Positions 1 to 8,697 of a DNA stretch of 64,000 nt are shown piece by piece. The notes beneath the pieces were generated by a model. The model made no database searches, had not been told where the DNA came from, and saw nothing but the letters and a program-made list of their open reading frames with translations. The first letter of the stretch is position 1. The number at the start of each line of letters is the position of its first letter. Made by a program: the position numbers and the translations under genes. The DNA is from JANOZM01 sp031429355. Its GTDB lineage: Bacteria > Pseudomonadota > Gammaproteobacteria > Burkholderiales > Burkholderiaceae_E. Where the stretch lies: NCBI GenBank assembly GCA_031429355.1, contig JANOZM010000004.1, positions 496,001 to 560,000 on the forward strand. The letters are read 5' to 3'.

Positions 1-905
1 GCTTTTACATGGTTTATCGCATCGACCATCGTTTCGGGAGAGTAACCACGATCATGAAAATAAACACTAGCGCCAACACTCATCGGAAACAGCAATAACC
101 CACCTAAACCAAAAGTAAATGCGAGAGGCGGCGAACCCAAAACAATATCGTTTTGGTTTGCTTTTAGTACGTGCTTTGGCCATGCGTTACAGGCCGCCAA
201 CATATCGCGGTGCGAGTGGCAGGCTGCTTTAGGTGTTCCCGTTGTACCTGATGTAAAGGCGAGTAAACCAACGTCATCGGTGTTTGGGGTGTACTCGATG
301 TTTGTCGAGTTAGTCGGACTGTTGGTACTGTCACTAGGTTCACGAGTAATTTCATCAGGTCGACTCGACTGATTTGAAAAACTGGTAACGTTGAACAACC
401 CATTTAAATCGAAGTGGTTAATTGTTGTTAGGGGCGTAGTGTTTTGCGACAACACAATCGCTAATTCATCGCGCAATAACTCATCGCATAAGGCGTGTGT
501 AATTTGCGCTTTGTTAACAATTTCCGTTAATTCTTTGGCGCGCAATAAAGGCATCGACGCTACAACAATATATCCGGCTTTACAAACCGCTAACCATGCA
601 ATCGCAAGGCCAATACTGTTGCCGCCTCGCAGTAAAACTCGGCTGCCGGTTGGCAATCGCCAATTTGTTTTAATTTGCTCAAGCACAATGTTGACGCGTT
701 GCTCAACAGCTTCATAACTTAGTGTTTGTACTTGATTGCGCAAAAACGGCTGTTGCATCCAGTTGTTCTGCCGGGCCTTATCGAAGAGCGCAGTCGTAGT
801 GTTTAAATTTGGGCCAAACATGACCTCGGGTAAATCGTAAAGCATCTTAGGCCACGCTTCGCAGCGTGGAAGGCGTTGATGTACAAAATCGTCTTGATGA
901 GCCAT
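1..905 (-). CDS. 2-aminobenzoate-CoA ligase-like AMP-binding enzyme (C-terminus beyond the window)
   Basis: The leftward frame opens at ATG 905 and stays open to the window edge, giving about 301 N-terminal residues. The adenylate-forming P-loop TSGTTGTPK lies near residues 218-226, followed by CHSHRD, as in benzoate/2-aminobenzoate-CoA ligases of the ANL superfamily. These activate an aromatic acid to its CoA thioester with ATP. It starts 6 bp after the acyl-CoA dehydrogenase and is the last visible gene of the catabolic operon. A Ser/Thr/Asn-rich stretch (residues about 176-205) just before the P-loop is unusual. The substrate is inferred from the monooxygenase/reductase in the same operon. 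Benzoate or salicylate remain possible. Confidence 0.85.
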   Translation of the reverse strand, partial: MAHQDDFVHQRLPRCEAWPKMLYDLPEVMFGPNLNTTTALFDKARQNNWMQQPFLRNQVQTLSYEAVEQRVNIVLEQIKTNWRLPTGSRVLLRGGNSIGLAIAWLAVCKAGYIVVASMPLLRAKELTEIVNKAQITHALCDELLRDELAIVLSQNTTPLTTINHFDLNGLFNVTSFSNQSSRPDEITREPSDSTNSPTNSTNIEYTPNTDDVGLLAFTSGTTGTPKAACHSHRDMLAACNAWPKHVLKANQNDIVLGSPPLAFTFGLGGLLLFPMSVGASVYFHDRGYSPETMVDAINHVK

Positions 906-911
906 GGCGTT

Positions 912-2195
912 TTAGTGATGATTTGCGATTAAACTTTTACCAATAATCAATTGCTGCACTTCACTTGCACCTTCGTAAATACGCAAAGCCCGAATATCGC
1001 GATACAGCGCTTCGACTTTAAAACCAACGCGCACGCCATTGCCACCATGCATTTGCACAGCGGCATCAATTACCCGTTGTGCGTTTTCAGTGGCGGTTAG
1101 TTTTGCCATAGCCGCTTCGGTGGTGGTGCGGACTTTTTTTACATCGCGTAACCATGCAGCTCGATACGTTAGTAGGGCACCAGCTTCAATGTCAGCAGCC
1201 ATGCTGCCAATCTTGGCTTGGGTTAACTGAAAATCGCCAAGGGTCTGTCCAAACATTTTTCTATTGCTTGCGTAACTTACCGACTCGGCCAAGGCACGGC
1301 GTGCCATGCCTAATGCAGCACCAGCAACCGAAGCACGAAAAATATCAAGTGTACGCATCGCCAATTTAAAGCCACCACCGACCGAACCAATTAAAGCCGT
1401 GGCCGGGAGGTTGCAATTGTTAAACTGTAAAGTGGCTAAAGGGTGTGGTGCAATAACGTGAATCGCCTCGCTGCAATCTAGGCCCGGTGTTGTGGCGTCT
1501 ACAATAAAACAATTAAGGCCGTGGCTGCCACGCTGGCCCATGCTGGATTCATCGCGGGCAAATACGCAGTAAAAATCGGCAATGCCGCCATTGCTGATCC
1601 AGGTCTTAGTGCCGTTTAAGCGCCAGCCAGTTGCAGTGCGTTCTGCATAGCTTTCCATGGCTGCAACATCCGAGCCAGCTTGTGGTTCGCTTAACGCAAA
1701 GGCGGCGATTTTTTCGCCTCTTGCTACGGCGTTTAAATACTGTAACTGTTGTTCTGCATTGCCATCAAGCGATAGTGCACCGCTACCTAGACCCTGCATT
1801 GCAAAAGCAAAGTCGGCTAAGGGCGAATGAAATGCCAGTACCTCTCTGATAACAACTAACGCGCGTGAGTCTAGAACCGGTAATTGGCCTTCAAGTTTCG
1901 TTGTTGATGTGACCTGTGTCGTGATTGACGAAGGCGATCCTGCTGAAGTCGCAGAAGTATTTAGTGCCGGGTTTGTGCCAGAGCTGGCGCTTGGGTTAGC
2001 CACTGACGGAACACACCAGCGTAACCATCCGCCTTGCCCAAGACGCTTTACCCATTCTTTGCACGCTGCACGATCATCTGCTTCGTCTACATTTTGTGCC
2101 GCCGCCCAAACAGACAATTCGTTGGCTAATGTGCGATGGATATCATCAAAAAAAGGCAAGTCAAACGCAGCGAGATTTTGTATGGTGGTACTCAA
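912..2195 (-). CDS. acyl-CoA dehydrogenase
   Basis: This is a flavin-dependent acyl-CoA dehydrogenase of about 427 residues. The family signature FALSEPQAGSDVAAM is near residues 166-180. The C-terminal block contains QMHGGNGV and YEGASEVQQ, whose Glu is the usual catalytic base. A longer frame exists, but TTG at 2195 is the better start because AAGGAG lies 5 nt upstream and it nearly abuts the hydratase stop. A Ser/Thr/Asn/Ala-rich insert (residues about 67-100) interrupts the N-terminal helical domain and is atypical. In the operon it would oxidise a CoA-bound ring-derived intermediate. The exact substrate cannot be read from sequence. Confidence 0.88.
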   Translation of the reverse strand: MSTTIQNLAAFDLPFFDDIHRTLANELSVWAAAQNVDEADDRAACKEWVKRLGQGGWLRWCVPSVANPSASSGTNPALNTSATSAGSPSSITTQVTSTTKLEGQLPVLDSRALVVIREVLAFHSPLADFAFAMQGLGSGALSLDGNAEQQLQYLNAVARGEKIAAFALSEPQAGSDVAAMESYAERTATGWRLNGTKTWISNGGIADFYCVFARDESSMGQRGSHGLNCFIVDATTPGLDCSEAIHVIAPHPLATLQFNNCNLPATALIGSVGGGFKLAMRTLDIFRASVAGAALGMARRALAESVSYASNRKMFGQTLGDFQLTQAKIGSMAADIEAGALLTYRAAWLRDVKKVRTTTEAAMAKLTATENAQRVIDAAVQMHGGNGVRVGFKVEALYRDIRALRIYEGASEVQQLIIGKSLIANHH

Positions 2196-2196
2196 A

Positions 2197-3063
2197 TCAA
2201 TCTCCTTTAAATTGCGGTTGTTGCTTGGCTGCAAAGGCTTCGTAAGCGCGCACAAAGTCTTGTGTTTGCATACAAATAGCCTGCGCTTGGGCTTCGGCCT
2301 CAATGGCTTGATCAACAGTCATGGACCACTCTTGGTTCAACATGGTTTTTGTAATGCCGTGAGCAAAGTTAGGGCCTTGTGCAACCGACTTGGCAAGTTC
2401 TTTGCTACGCGCAAGTAATTGTTCGGGTGCAGGACTTTCGTTAAAAAATCCCCACGCTGCCGATTCGGCGCCGGTCATCGAACGGCCGGTGTACATCAAC
2501 TCCGCCGAGCGACCTTGTCCAATGACGCGGGGTAGCAACGCGCAGGCACCCATGTCGGCACCGGCTAAACCAACCCGTGCAAATAAAAATGCGGTTTTGC
2601 TGCGGGCTGTGCCTAAACGTAAATCGGAGGCTAGTGCGATCATGGCGCCAGCACCGGCACAAATGCCATCAATGGCACTAATTACGGGCTGTGGGCAACC
2701 ACGGATGGCTTTGACTAAATCGCCGGTCATACGCGTAAATTGCAATAGCTCGGGCATACTCATTTTAGTCAGTGGGCCAATAATTTCATGCACATCTCCA
2801 CCACTACAAAAATTATCGCCACTACCGTGAATGACCACTGCATGTACATCGGTGGCATACACCATGTCGCGAAACAAATCACGCAACTCGACATAGCTCT
2901 CGAAGGTGAGCGGGTTTTTACGTTCGGGGCGATTTAAAGTAATCACTGCGATATTGCGCGGGTCCTGAGTTTCGCCGGCCGCCGAGGCAGGGGCTACGGA
3001 TTCGAGCGTAAACAAAAAATGTTTGGCCTGATAAGTGCTAAGTTGTTTGGTGTGCAGCGCCAT
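2197..3063 (-). CDS. enoyl-CoA hydratase/isomerase family protein
   Basis: This 288-residue crotonase-fold protein has the oxyanion-hole region GSGDNFCSGGDVHE and the second-site stretch ISAIDGICAGAGAMIALASD. The family hydrates or isomerises CoA-bound enoyl intermediates. It is 3 bp downstream of the MarR gene and 1 bp upstream of the acyl-CoA dehydrogenase start, so it is co-transcribed. An N-terminal extension of about 30 residues precedes the fold. It probably acts on a product of ring reduction or beta-oxidation in the aminobenzoyl-CoA route, which is an inference from position. Confidence 0.88.
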   Translation of the reverse strand: MALHTKQLSTYQAKHFLFTLESVAPASAAGETQDPRNIAVITLNRPERKNPLTFESYVELRDLFRDMVYATDVHAVVIHGSGDNFCSGGDVHEIIGPLTKMSMPELLQFTRMTGDLVKAIRGCPQPVISAIDGICAGAGAMIALASDLRLGTARSKTAFLFARVGLAGADMGACALLPRVIGQGRSAELMYTGRSMTGAESAAWGFFNESPAPEQLLARSKELAKSVAQGPNFAHGITKTMLNQEWSMTVDQAIEAEAQAQAICMQTQDFVRAYEAFAAKQQPQFKGD

Positions 3064-3066
3064 TGT

Positions 3067-3555
3067 TTAAACCTCGACTGATTGCAACTGGTTTTTAATT
3101 AAGTGTTTTTTTGCCTTACCAAGTAGGCTGTGTAATTGCTGCACTTCGCGCGGCTCAAGCCCAGCAAATGAATCAACAATCCACGTCTCGTGCTCGCGGG
3201 CCATGCGAGTAAAGTATTTGCGTCCAGCAGGAGTTAGCTTAATTAGAGTTGCGCGTTTGTCGTTTGCATCGGCAAAGCGTTCTACAAAAGCCTCGCTTTG
3301 TAATTGATCAACAATCGCCGTAATGTTACCGCCGCTAACCATCATTCGAGCCGATAACTCATTCATCTTTAGGCCTTGCGGAAATTTTTCTATTTGCGCC
3401 ATTAGGTCAAAGCGCGGCAAGGTCGTCGAAAAATCTTCGCGTAAGTTGGTGCGAATTTGTTTTTCTACTAACTGGGTACAAGTGAGCAATCGTAACCAAA
3501 GTCGTAGGGCCGCGTGGTCGTCAGGTTGAACCCGCGTTTCAATATCGAAACTCAT
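3067..3555 (-). CDS. MarR family transcriptional regulator
   Basis: This is a winged-helix MarR protein of about 162 residues. The DNA-binding helices include LSARMMVSGGNITAIVDQLQ and the wing carries DKRATLIKLTPAG. The frame is open further upstream, but ATG 3555 is chosen: GGGAG precedes it and it overlaps the monooxygenase stop as ATGA. MarR members in aromatic operons commonly bind a palindrome near the operon promoter and release it on binding the ligand or its CoA ester. The 26-bp palindrome at 6017-6042 is the obvious candidate site. Confidence 0.88.
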   Translation of the reverse strand: MSFDIETRVQPDDHAALRLWLRLLTCTQLVEKQIRTNLREDFSTTLPRFDLMAQIEKFPQGLKMNELSARMMVSGGNITAIVDQLQSEAFVERFADANDKRATLIKLTPAGRKYFTRMAREHETWIVDSFAGLEPREVQQLHSLLGKAKKHLIKNQLQSVEV

Positions 3556-5969
3556 TCTTCGCTCCCTGCGTTTTTTCCTGCTACATTTTTTGCTCCACTT
3601 GCTGCGGGGTTTGCCACTGTAGCGCCTCCAAGGTCTTTGCTCAGTTCGCGCAACATTTGATCGCGTCCAGCCCAATAGGGTTTGGGCCACGCGGCGCTAA
3701 CAGGATCGTGTATGCCTAATTTGGCCGCCTCATGCAATGTCCATGCGGGGTCGGCCAAATGCGGGCGTGCTACCGCGCACAAATCTGCGCGACCCGAAGC
3801 GATAATACTGTTGGCTTGGTCGCCAGTTGAAATTGCACCAACTGCTATTGTTTGAATACCCGCCTCATTGCGAATGCGGTCCGCAAATGGGGTTTGATAC
3901 ATGCGTCCGTAAATTGGTTTTGCAGCCCGCGTAGTCTGACCCGATGACACATCGATTACATCTGCGCCAGCGGCTTTAAATAAACGCGCAATAGCAATTG
4001 CGTCGTCATCGGTGTTGCCACCCGGAGCCCAATCGTGGGCAGAAATGCGCACGCTCATTGGTAATTCATTTGGCCAAACAGCACGCATCGCACTAAACAC
4101 TTCAAGCGGGTAGCGGCAACGGTTTTCTAGGCTGCCACCGTACTCGTCTTTGCGTGTATTGGTTAACGGACAAATAAAACTGGACAACAAGTAGCCGTGT
4201 GCGCAGTGCAGCTCAATCCAATCAAACCCTGCGGCGATGGCCCGTTTCGTCGTTGCAACAAACTCATCCCGTACGCGATCCATGTCGGCACGCGTCATTG
4301 CCCGCGGTACTTGATTATTGGGGCCATAGGCAATGGCGCTGGCTGCAATAAGGGGCCAGTTATGCGCCGCATTCGCGATGGGCTCGTCCATCACTTCCCA
4401 ACCTAACTGCGTCGAACCTTTCGGGCCGCTATGACCAATTTGTAAGGCAATTTTTGCGTCGCTTTGTTGGTGTACGTAATCGGTAATACGTTTGAATGCA
4501 GCTTCTTGCGCGTCGTTCCAAAGCCCCGTGCAACCCAAGGTAATTCGGCCGTCGGGCGAAGGTGCTGTCATCTCAATAAACACCATCGCTGCGCCGCCCA
4601 TAGCGCGGGCACCTAAATGTACTAAATGAAAATCATTTACTAAACCTTCGCTGGCCTTGTACGTGGCCATTGGCGAAACAACAATGCGATTTTTTAATTT
4701 TAATTGACGAAATTGTGCAGGTAACAACATAGGAATATGTTGCTTGCCAGTGTTACCCGCTTGGCGGCTTAGCCATTGCTCGTAAGTCTTTAACCAATCA
4801 GCGTCGCGTACCCGCAAATTCTCGTGCGAAATACGTTGCGAGCGGGTTAACAGCGAATAGAAAAATTGCTCTGCTTCAAACCCTGCGTAGCGATCTACAT
4901 TTTCAAACCACTCCGTTGAATTGCGCGCCGCATTTTGAATTTTAAGCACCTCAACACTGCGAATGGCTTCGTACTGTTGCAGTACTTTGGCAATCTGATC
5001 GGCGCTTGGGTTCGTAGTGCCAGTATCTTTAAAGCCTTGGGCCAAATCAATCGCATCTTCGAGGGCTAACTTGGTTCCCGAGCCAATCGAAAAATGTGCC
5101 GTGTGCGCCGCATCGCCCATCAGTACGATTGGGGCATTGTTGTTCGCTACTATTTCTGTTGACGCGTTAACAACCCAACGCTTGCAAATAACTCGCGGAA
5201 ACTGAATCCATATTGCGGAGCCACGGACGTGCGTGGCGTTGTTCATTAATTTATGGCCGTCAAGGTAGGGCGCAAACAAATGTTCGCAAAACGCAATACC
5301 CTCTTCTTGGCTCATGGTGTCTAAACCATGGGCTTTCCAAACTTCGTGTGGTGTCTCGACAATAAAAGTAGACGTTTTATCGTCAAACTTGTACGCGTGC
5401 GCCTGAAACCAGCCGTGCTCGGTTTTTTCAAAGGCAAAGGTAAACGCGTCAAACAATTTATGGGTGCCAAGCCATACAAAGCGGCAATCGCGTGTGTCGA
5501 TGTCGGGTTTAAATTGCTCGGCGTAACGTTGGCGAACTCGGCTATTTAAACCGTCTGATGCAATGACTAAATCGGCATTAAAGTCGGCCGCTAGTTGTTC
5601 GTTGTCATCGACATCTACTTCAAACAACAGCTCTACACCCAATGCTTCGCAGCGTGCTTGAAGAATATTAAGTAAGTGTTTGCGCCCAATGCCGCAAAAC
5701 CCATGTCCAGTCGAGCGGATCGCTTTGTCCTTAAAGAACACCTCGATGTCGTCCCAATGGTTAAAAGCGTCGCCAATTTCTTGCGCGCTAATTGGGTCAG
5801 CATTGCGTAAATTACCCAGTGTCTGGTCGGACAGCACTACGCCCCAACCAAAAGTATCGTAAGGCCGATTGCGTTCGACCACGCGGATTACATGCTCCGG
5901 GTTTTGTTGCTTCATTAGCAACGCAAAATACAAACCCGAAGGACCCCCACCAATACACAAAATTCGCAT
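3552..5969 (-). CDS. bifunctional 2-aminobenzoyl-CoA (anthraniloyl-CoA) monooxygenase/reductase
   Basis: This 805-residue fusion protein has an N-terminal class A flavoprotein hydroxylase (FAD motif GGGPSG at residues 7-12, VLMGDAAHTAHFSIGSG near 285). From about residue 400 it has an Old Yellow Enzyme domain (NRIVVSPMATY, LQIGHSGPKGS, DWIELHCAHGYLLSSF). This architecture is that of 2-aminobenzoyl-CoA monooxygenase/reductase of Azoarcus evansii; similar proteins are often annotated as salicylyl-CoA 5-hydroxylase/oxidoreductase. It hydroxylates and then reduces the CoA-bound ring. AGAGG lies 5 nt before ATG 5969. As the first gene of the operon it makes the 2-aminobenzoyl-CoA reading preferred over salicylyl-CoA. 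Confidence 0.88.
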   Translation of the reverse strand: MRILCIGGGPSGLYFALLMKQQNPEHVIRVVERNRPYDTFGWGVVLSDQTLGNLRNADPISAQEIGDAFNHWDDIEVFFKDKAIRSTGHGFCGIGRKHLLNILQARCEALGVELLFEVDVDDNEQLAADFNADLVIASDGLNSRVRQRYAEQFKPDIDTRDCRFVWLGTHKLFDAFTFAFEKTEHGWFQAHAYKFDDKTSTFIVETPHEVWKAHGLDTMSQEEGIAFCEHLFAPYLDGHKLMNNATHVRGSAIWIQFPRVICKRWVVNASTEIVANNNAPIVLMGDAAHTAHFSIGSGTKLALEDAIDLAQGFKDTGTTNPSADQIAKVLQQYEAIRSVEVLKIQNAARNSTEWFENVDRYAGFEAEQFFYSLLTRSQRISHENLRVRDADWLKTYEQWLSRQAGNTGKQHIPMLLPAQFRQLKLKNRIVVSPMATYKASEGLVNDFHLVHLGARAMGGAAMVFIEMTAPSPDGRITLGCTGLWNDAQEAAFKRITDYVHQQSDAKIALQIGHSGPKGSTQLGWEVMDEPIANAAHNWPLIAASAIAYGPNNQVPRAMTRADMDRVRDEFVATTKRAIAAGFDWIELHCAHGYLLSSFICPLTNTRKDEYGGSLENRCRYPLEVFSAMRAVWPNELPMSVRISAHDWAPGGNTDDDAIAIARLFKAAGADVIDVSSGQTTRAAKPIYGRMYQTPFADRIRNEAGIQTIAVGAISTGDQANSIIASGRADLCAVARPHLADPAWTLHEAAKLGIHDPVSAAWPKPYWAGRDQMLRELSKDLGGATVANPAASGAKNVAGKNAGSEE

Positions 5970-6016
5970 AGCTGCCTCTGTTCAATAACAAAAGACTATG
6001 CTTATTTCAAATAAAC

Positions 6017-6042
6017 TTCAAGCTTAAAGCTTTAAGGTTGAA
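6017..6042. promoter_or_regulatory. 26-bp palindrome, candidate MarR operator of the catabolic operon
   Basis: TTCAA and TTGAA arms flank a perfect 14-bp palindrome CTTAAAGCTTTAAG (6023-6036), with one non-pairing base on each side. It lies about 50 bp upstream of the monooxygenase start. A leftward promoter-like TTGAAG overlaps the palindrome's left half. Size and symmetry suit a MarR dimer. No binding has been shown. Confidence 0.6.
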
Positions 6043-6143
6043 GGGTTTTTACGTTGAGGCACCAGCTCTCGGTTTGTTTTCGATTTAACTGTTTCAATTG
6101 CACCCATCTTTACAGCTAGCTGGGTATATGGGATTATTTACTG

Positions 6144-6524
6144 ATGAAAACGACTTTAGATCTTCCGGATGACTTGGTTCGCCAAATGAAGCTGAGGGCT
6201 CTTATGCAAGGCAGCACCTTTAAAGATTTGGCTGCTGACTTCTTAAGGCAAGGGCTTGGACTGGGGGCCGATAAACCCATTGTCCCGCCATCAGCAAGCT
6301 CGGTAGTAAAAATAGACGCTAATGGTTTACCGTTTGTGGATTGCAACCCGAAAGCAAAAGTTCGACGAATGAATGCGCAAGCCCTTGTCGCTTCGTTTGC
6401 CGCGCATCTGTTTCATCTTCGTGCTAAAAACGCGCTGCTAAAGACCACGCCTGAAGCGCCAGCAGTATTTTGTCGAGCGACGAGCAAGGTTTTGTGCGCC
6501 TGTGCTCAACGCCAGCACTTTTAA
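6144..6524 (+). pseudogene. VapB-like antitoxin fused by deletion to toxin remnants
   Basis: The first ~75 codons (MKTTLDLPDDLVRQMKLRAL onward) resemble a ribbon-helix-helix/VapB-type antitoxin. The usual C-terminal segment GLPFVDCNP is also present. After about residue 78 the frame continues into residues that look like the N-terminal part of a PIN toxin (HLFHLRAKNAL, APAVFCRAT) instead of stopping. An internal deletion that removed the antitoxin end and the toxin start would explain this. The antitoxin part may still be made, but the intact operon is gone. Confidence 0.6.
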
Positions 6525-6793
6525 AAATATACGAATTGCCAAGATTTACCAATAACGATGCCTTGACCGCACTCGACCTCTTTCAGGCTTCACCACAAGT
6601 TGGCTTCTTAGATGAGCCTGAAGGTACTTACGAACTGTGGCGATCACTAGCGGGTAGAGAAACAGCATCTCCGAAAGTTTGGATGGATGCGTACTTGGCT
6701 GCTTTCGCCATTAGTGGCGGTTTGAATTTTGTAACAATAGACAGGGACTTCAAAAGTTATACTAAACAAAGTTCGAAGCTAACGCTAATTTAA
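6377..6793 (+). pseudogene. VapC-like PIN-domain toxin remnant, deleted start and frameshift
   Basis: Two frames join into one PIN protein. The upstream piece (LVASFAAHLFHLRAKNALL to AVFCRAT) is in the antitoxin frame. The downstream piece (EQGFVRLCSTPALL to TIDRDFKSY) is in another frame, with the break near 6482. The C-terminal half keeps the typical MDAYLAAFA and TIDRDF blocks with acidic residues. The N-terminal Asp-containing strand of the active site is missing. The toxin is almost certainly inactive. Confidence 0.65.
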
Positions 6794-6884
6794 ACCAAAA
6801 TGCTAACTACCGCAGTAACTTGAGCTGCTGCAAAAGCAACTGCAATTAAAGCGATGCTGAAGAATTCGATTTTTGAGTTTACTG
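6790..6884 (-). repeat. 95-bp repeat, truncated copy of the small hydrophobic gene at 9002-9103
   Basis: This segment matches 9002-9096 with two mismatches. It holds the coding part of the 33-residue protein but loses homology exactly before its first codons, so no ATG is present. Its leftward stop overlaps the stop of the toxin remnant. It is a decayed duplicate. Confidence 0.85.
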
Positions 6885-6950
6885 TGATTTGGTAACGCAA
6901 TAGGTGATGTATTGATGCCCGAACGCAACGATAAATTATTGTGCGGGGCA

Positions 6951-6980
6951 GGGCTGCGAGGGCGCTAAAAAACGCAGCCC
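6951..6980. repeat. inverted repeat (8-bp arms, possible transcript end)
   Basis: GGGCTGCG (6951-6958) and CGCAGCCC (6973-6980) form a stem with a 14-nt loop. It lies 3' of the PRC-barrel gene on the leftward strand and 3' of the vapBC remnant on the rightward strand. There is no clean U tract on either side, so termination is only a guess. Confidence 0.35.
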
Positions 6981-7038
6981 GCAGCCATAAAAAAGCGGTT
7001 CACACTAAATCAAACGAACCGAAAATCGTAATAGATAA

Positions 7039-7452
7039 TTAAGATTTATTTGGATTACTGTAAAAGGTTTCTACGTCGGTTGCCCACGTAGAGTCCGCCA
7101 TTTTTGGCCAATTGTCTTTGTCGAAACCTGGTGCGTCTTTTAACTTTTCTTCCGACACGTTTAAAGTGAATCGCTTGTTTACAGTGTCAAGAATTAACGC
7201 TGACCAAGGTACCGCAAACAATTTGTCACCCATTCCTAACAGGCCACCAAACGAAAGCACTGCGTACGAAATTTTACCAGTGACCATATCAATCATAAAC
7301 TCCTTAATGTCTCCGAGATCGTTGCCATCTAGGTTATAAACGTCGTTGCCCAACAGGGTTTCAGCTCCCATTAATTTTGGGCCCGGTCCATCAACGTTGC
7401 TCTCTGCCGAGTACATTCCAAGTTTATCGCGTGCTAAGTATGTGTTATCCAT
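7039..7452 (-). CDS. PRC-barrel domain protein
   Basis: The protein has 137 residues with a PRC-barrel core: LLGNDVYNLDGNDLGDIKEF followed by an internal ISYAVLSFGG strand and LFAVPWSAL. Such small beta-barrel proteins occur alone in many proteobacteria and are often stress- or envelope-associated, without a defined reaction. No signal peptide is visible. It is a single leftward gene between a hairpin and the diguanylate cyclase gene. Confidence 0.85.
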   Translation of the reverse strand: MDNTYLARDKLGMYSAESNVDGPGPKLMGAETLLGNDVYNLDGNDLGDIKEFMIDMVTGKISYAVLSFGGLLGMGDKLFAVPWSALILDTVNKRFTLNVSEEKLKDAPGFDKDNWPKMADSTWATDVETFYSNPNKS

Positions 7453-7615
7453 TTTCTATTCCTAAAAATTAAAGAGTTACATCGAGCCGCTCAATGCGCC
7501 AATGCTCCGCCTAGCTTATTGAATAATTAGTTACACGCCTGTAGGAGAGTGTCACCAACTTCTGTCGGCAACACTCGGTATTTGGACAAAGTTTTGAAAC
7601 GCTACAAGCTACTCT

Positions 7616-8380
7616 CTATATTTTTTCATTCGCCGAATCGTAAAAAGCAAACGTTGCTCCTGACCTCTTAGCAAGGTACATAGCCGCATCTGCCCTTTTA
7701 ATTAGGCTCTGCGAATCAGCCCCGTTATCAGGGTAAATGGCTATCCCAATACTTGCCTCGATGGAGAGCTTAATTTCGCCAATATGAATGGGTCTGCGAA
7801 CGGCTTCAACGAGTTTTTGCGTAATTTGCGCGGTGTTTTCACTGTTGATCGCACTGGCAATCAAACAGAGAAACTCGTCACCGCCAAGCCGCCCCACGCG
7901 ATCATCGCCGCGAATCGCGTGGCTGATTCTCGCCGAAACGATCTGAATGACCTTATCGCCAACAGCATGGCCGTGAATGTCGTTCACAAGCTTAAATTTA
8001 TCAATGTCAATAAACAACACAGCCAGTTTATTATCCGTCTTAGCATAGTCGTGAATAAAATTGTCTAAGCATTCTTGAATTGACAAGCGATTTGGTAGTG
8101 ACGTCAAACTATCGTGCAAAGATTGAAATCGAAATCTTTGGGCTTGACGGCGTACCTCTGCTAAATCGCTGTTTGCTTTATCTAAAGCATTCTGGGTTGT
8201 AGCAAGTCGATACTCAACTGCGGCTAGATGTTCTTTGACTAACCCTACGGTTAAACTTGTGTTTCGTGCGAACAACTCATTTACGCCTTTAAACTTAAAC
8301 AAATTTTTACGCACAGTGTTAGAAAATCGCCTAACTGTCGAAAAATCGATTGGACCTTCTTTCAAACGCACTATTCGCAT
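7616..8380 (-). CDS. diguanylate cyclase (GGDEF domain)
   Basis: The 254-residue protein has an N-terminal helical, probably coiled-coil region (about 45-90), then a GGDEF domain from DSLTSLPNR. The active-site motif is GGDEF inside RLGGDEFLCLI. Five residues before it, RGDD fits the RxxD inhibitory site. Together these imply active, product-inhibited synthesis of c-di-GMP from two GTP. There is no membrane segment, so it should be cytoplasmic, with dimerisation through the helical region. The input signal is unknown. It is monocistronic. Confidence 0.9.
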   Translation of the reverse strand: MRIVRLKEGPIDFSTVRRFSNTVRKNLFKFKGVNELFARNTSLTVGLVKEHLAAVEYRLATTQNALDKANSDLAEVRRQAQRFRFQSLHDSLTSLPNRLSIQECLDNFIHDYAKTDNKLAVLFIDIDKFKLVNDIHGHAVGDKVIQIVSARISHAIRGDDRVGRLGGDEFLCLIASAINSENTAQITQKLVEAVRRPIHIGEIKLSIEASIGIAIYPDNGADSQSLIKRADAAMYLAKRSGATFAFYDSANEKI

Positions 8381-8451
8381 TGCAGCCTCGCTTACTCGAG
8401 TTTTTTGGAATCATTGGCAGTCAACTTTTCACCAACAAAAAAGTTTCGGCG

Positions 8452-8697
8452 CTATGCCTTGCGTTTAGGGGACATTGGCGATGACGGATCTTCGCCTTTC
8501 GATTTGGAGCGACCGATTTTTTCAGCTTTATCCATTGCAATTTCGTCCTCGGTCGAGATTGGCTTGGCGGTTTTGATTGCCTTCTGTACTTTTCCGGTTG
8601 AGACAAAGTCTTTGACGGAATCGCCGTATTGCTTAGCTGCCTCGTAATCGCCTTCGCCTTGAACTTCAGCGGAATTAGTTTTGATCTTCGTTTTCAT
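8452..8697 (-). CDS. small hydrophilic conserved-type protein, unknown function
   Basis: The 81-residue protein begins MKTKIKTNSAEVQGEGDYEA and is rich in Lys, Glu, Asp and Ser, with a Ser/Pro/Lys tail. It looks largely disordered. AAAGGA lies 6 nt before ATG 8697, supporting expression. I do not recognise a named family. Its neighbours (PRC-barrel protein, cyclase, hydrophobic peptide) suggest a stress or stationary-phase context, which is inference only. Confidence 0.65.
   Translation of the reverse strand: MKTKIKTNSAEVQGEGDYEAAKQYGDSVKDFVSTGKVQKAIKTAKPISTEDEIAMDKAEKIGRSKSKGEDPSSPMSPKRKA

Noticed and set aside
2197..2315. N-terminal extension of the acyl-CoA dehydrogenase frame
   Set aside because: It lies inside the hydratase gene, is basic and unlike the family. 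TTG 2195 with AAGGAG fits better.
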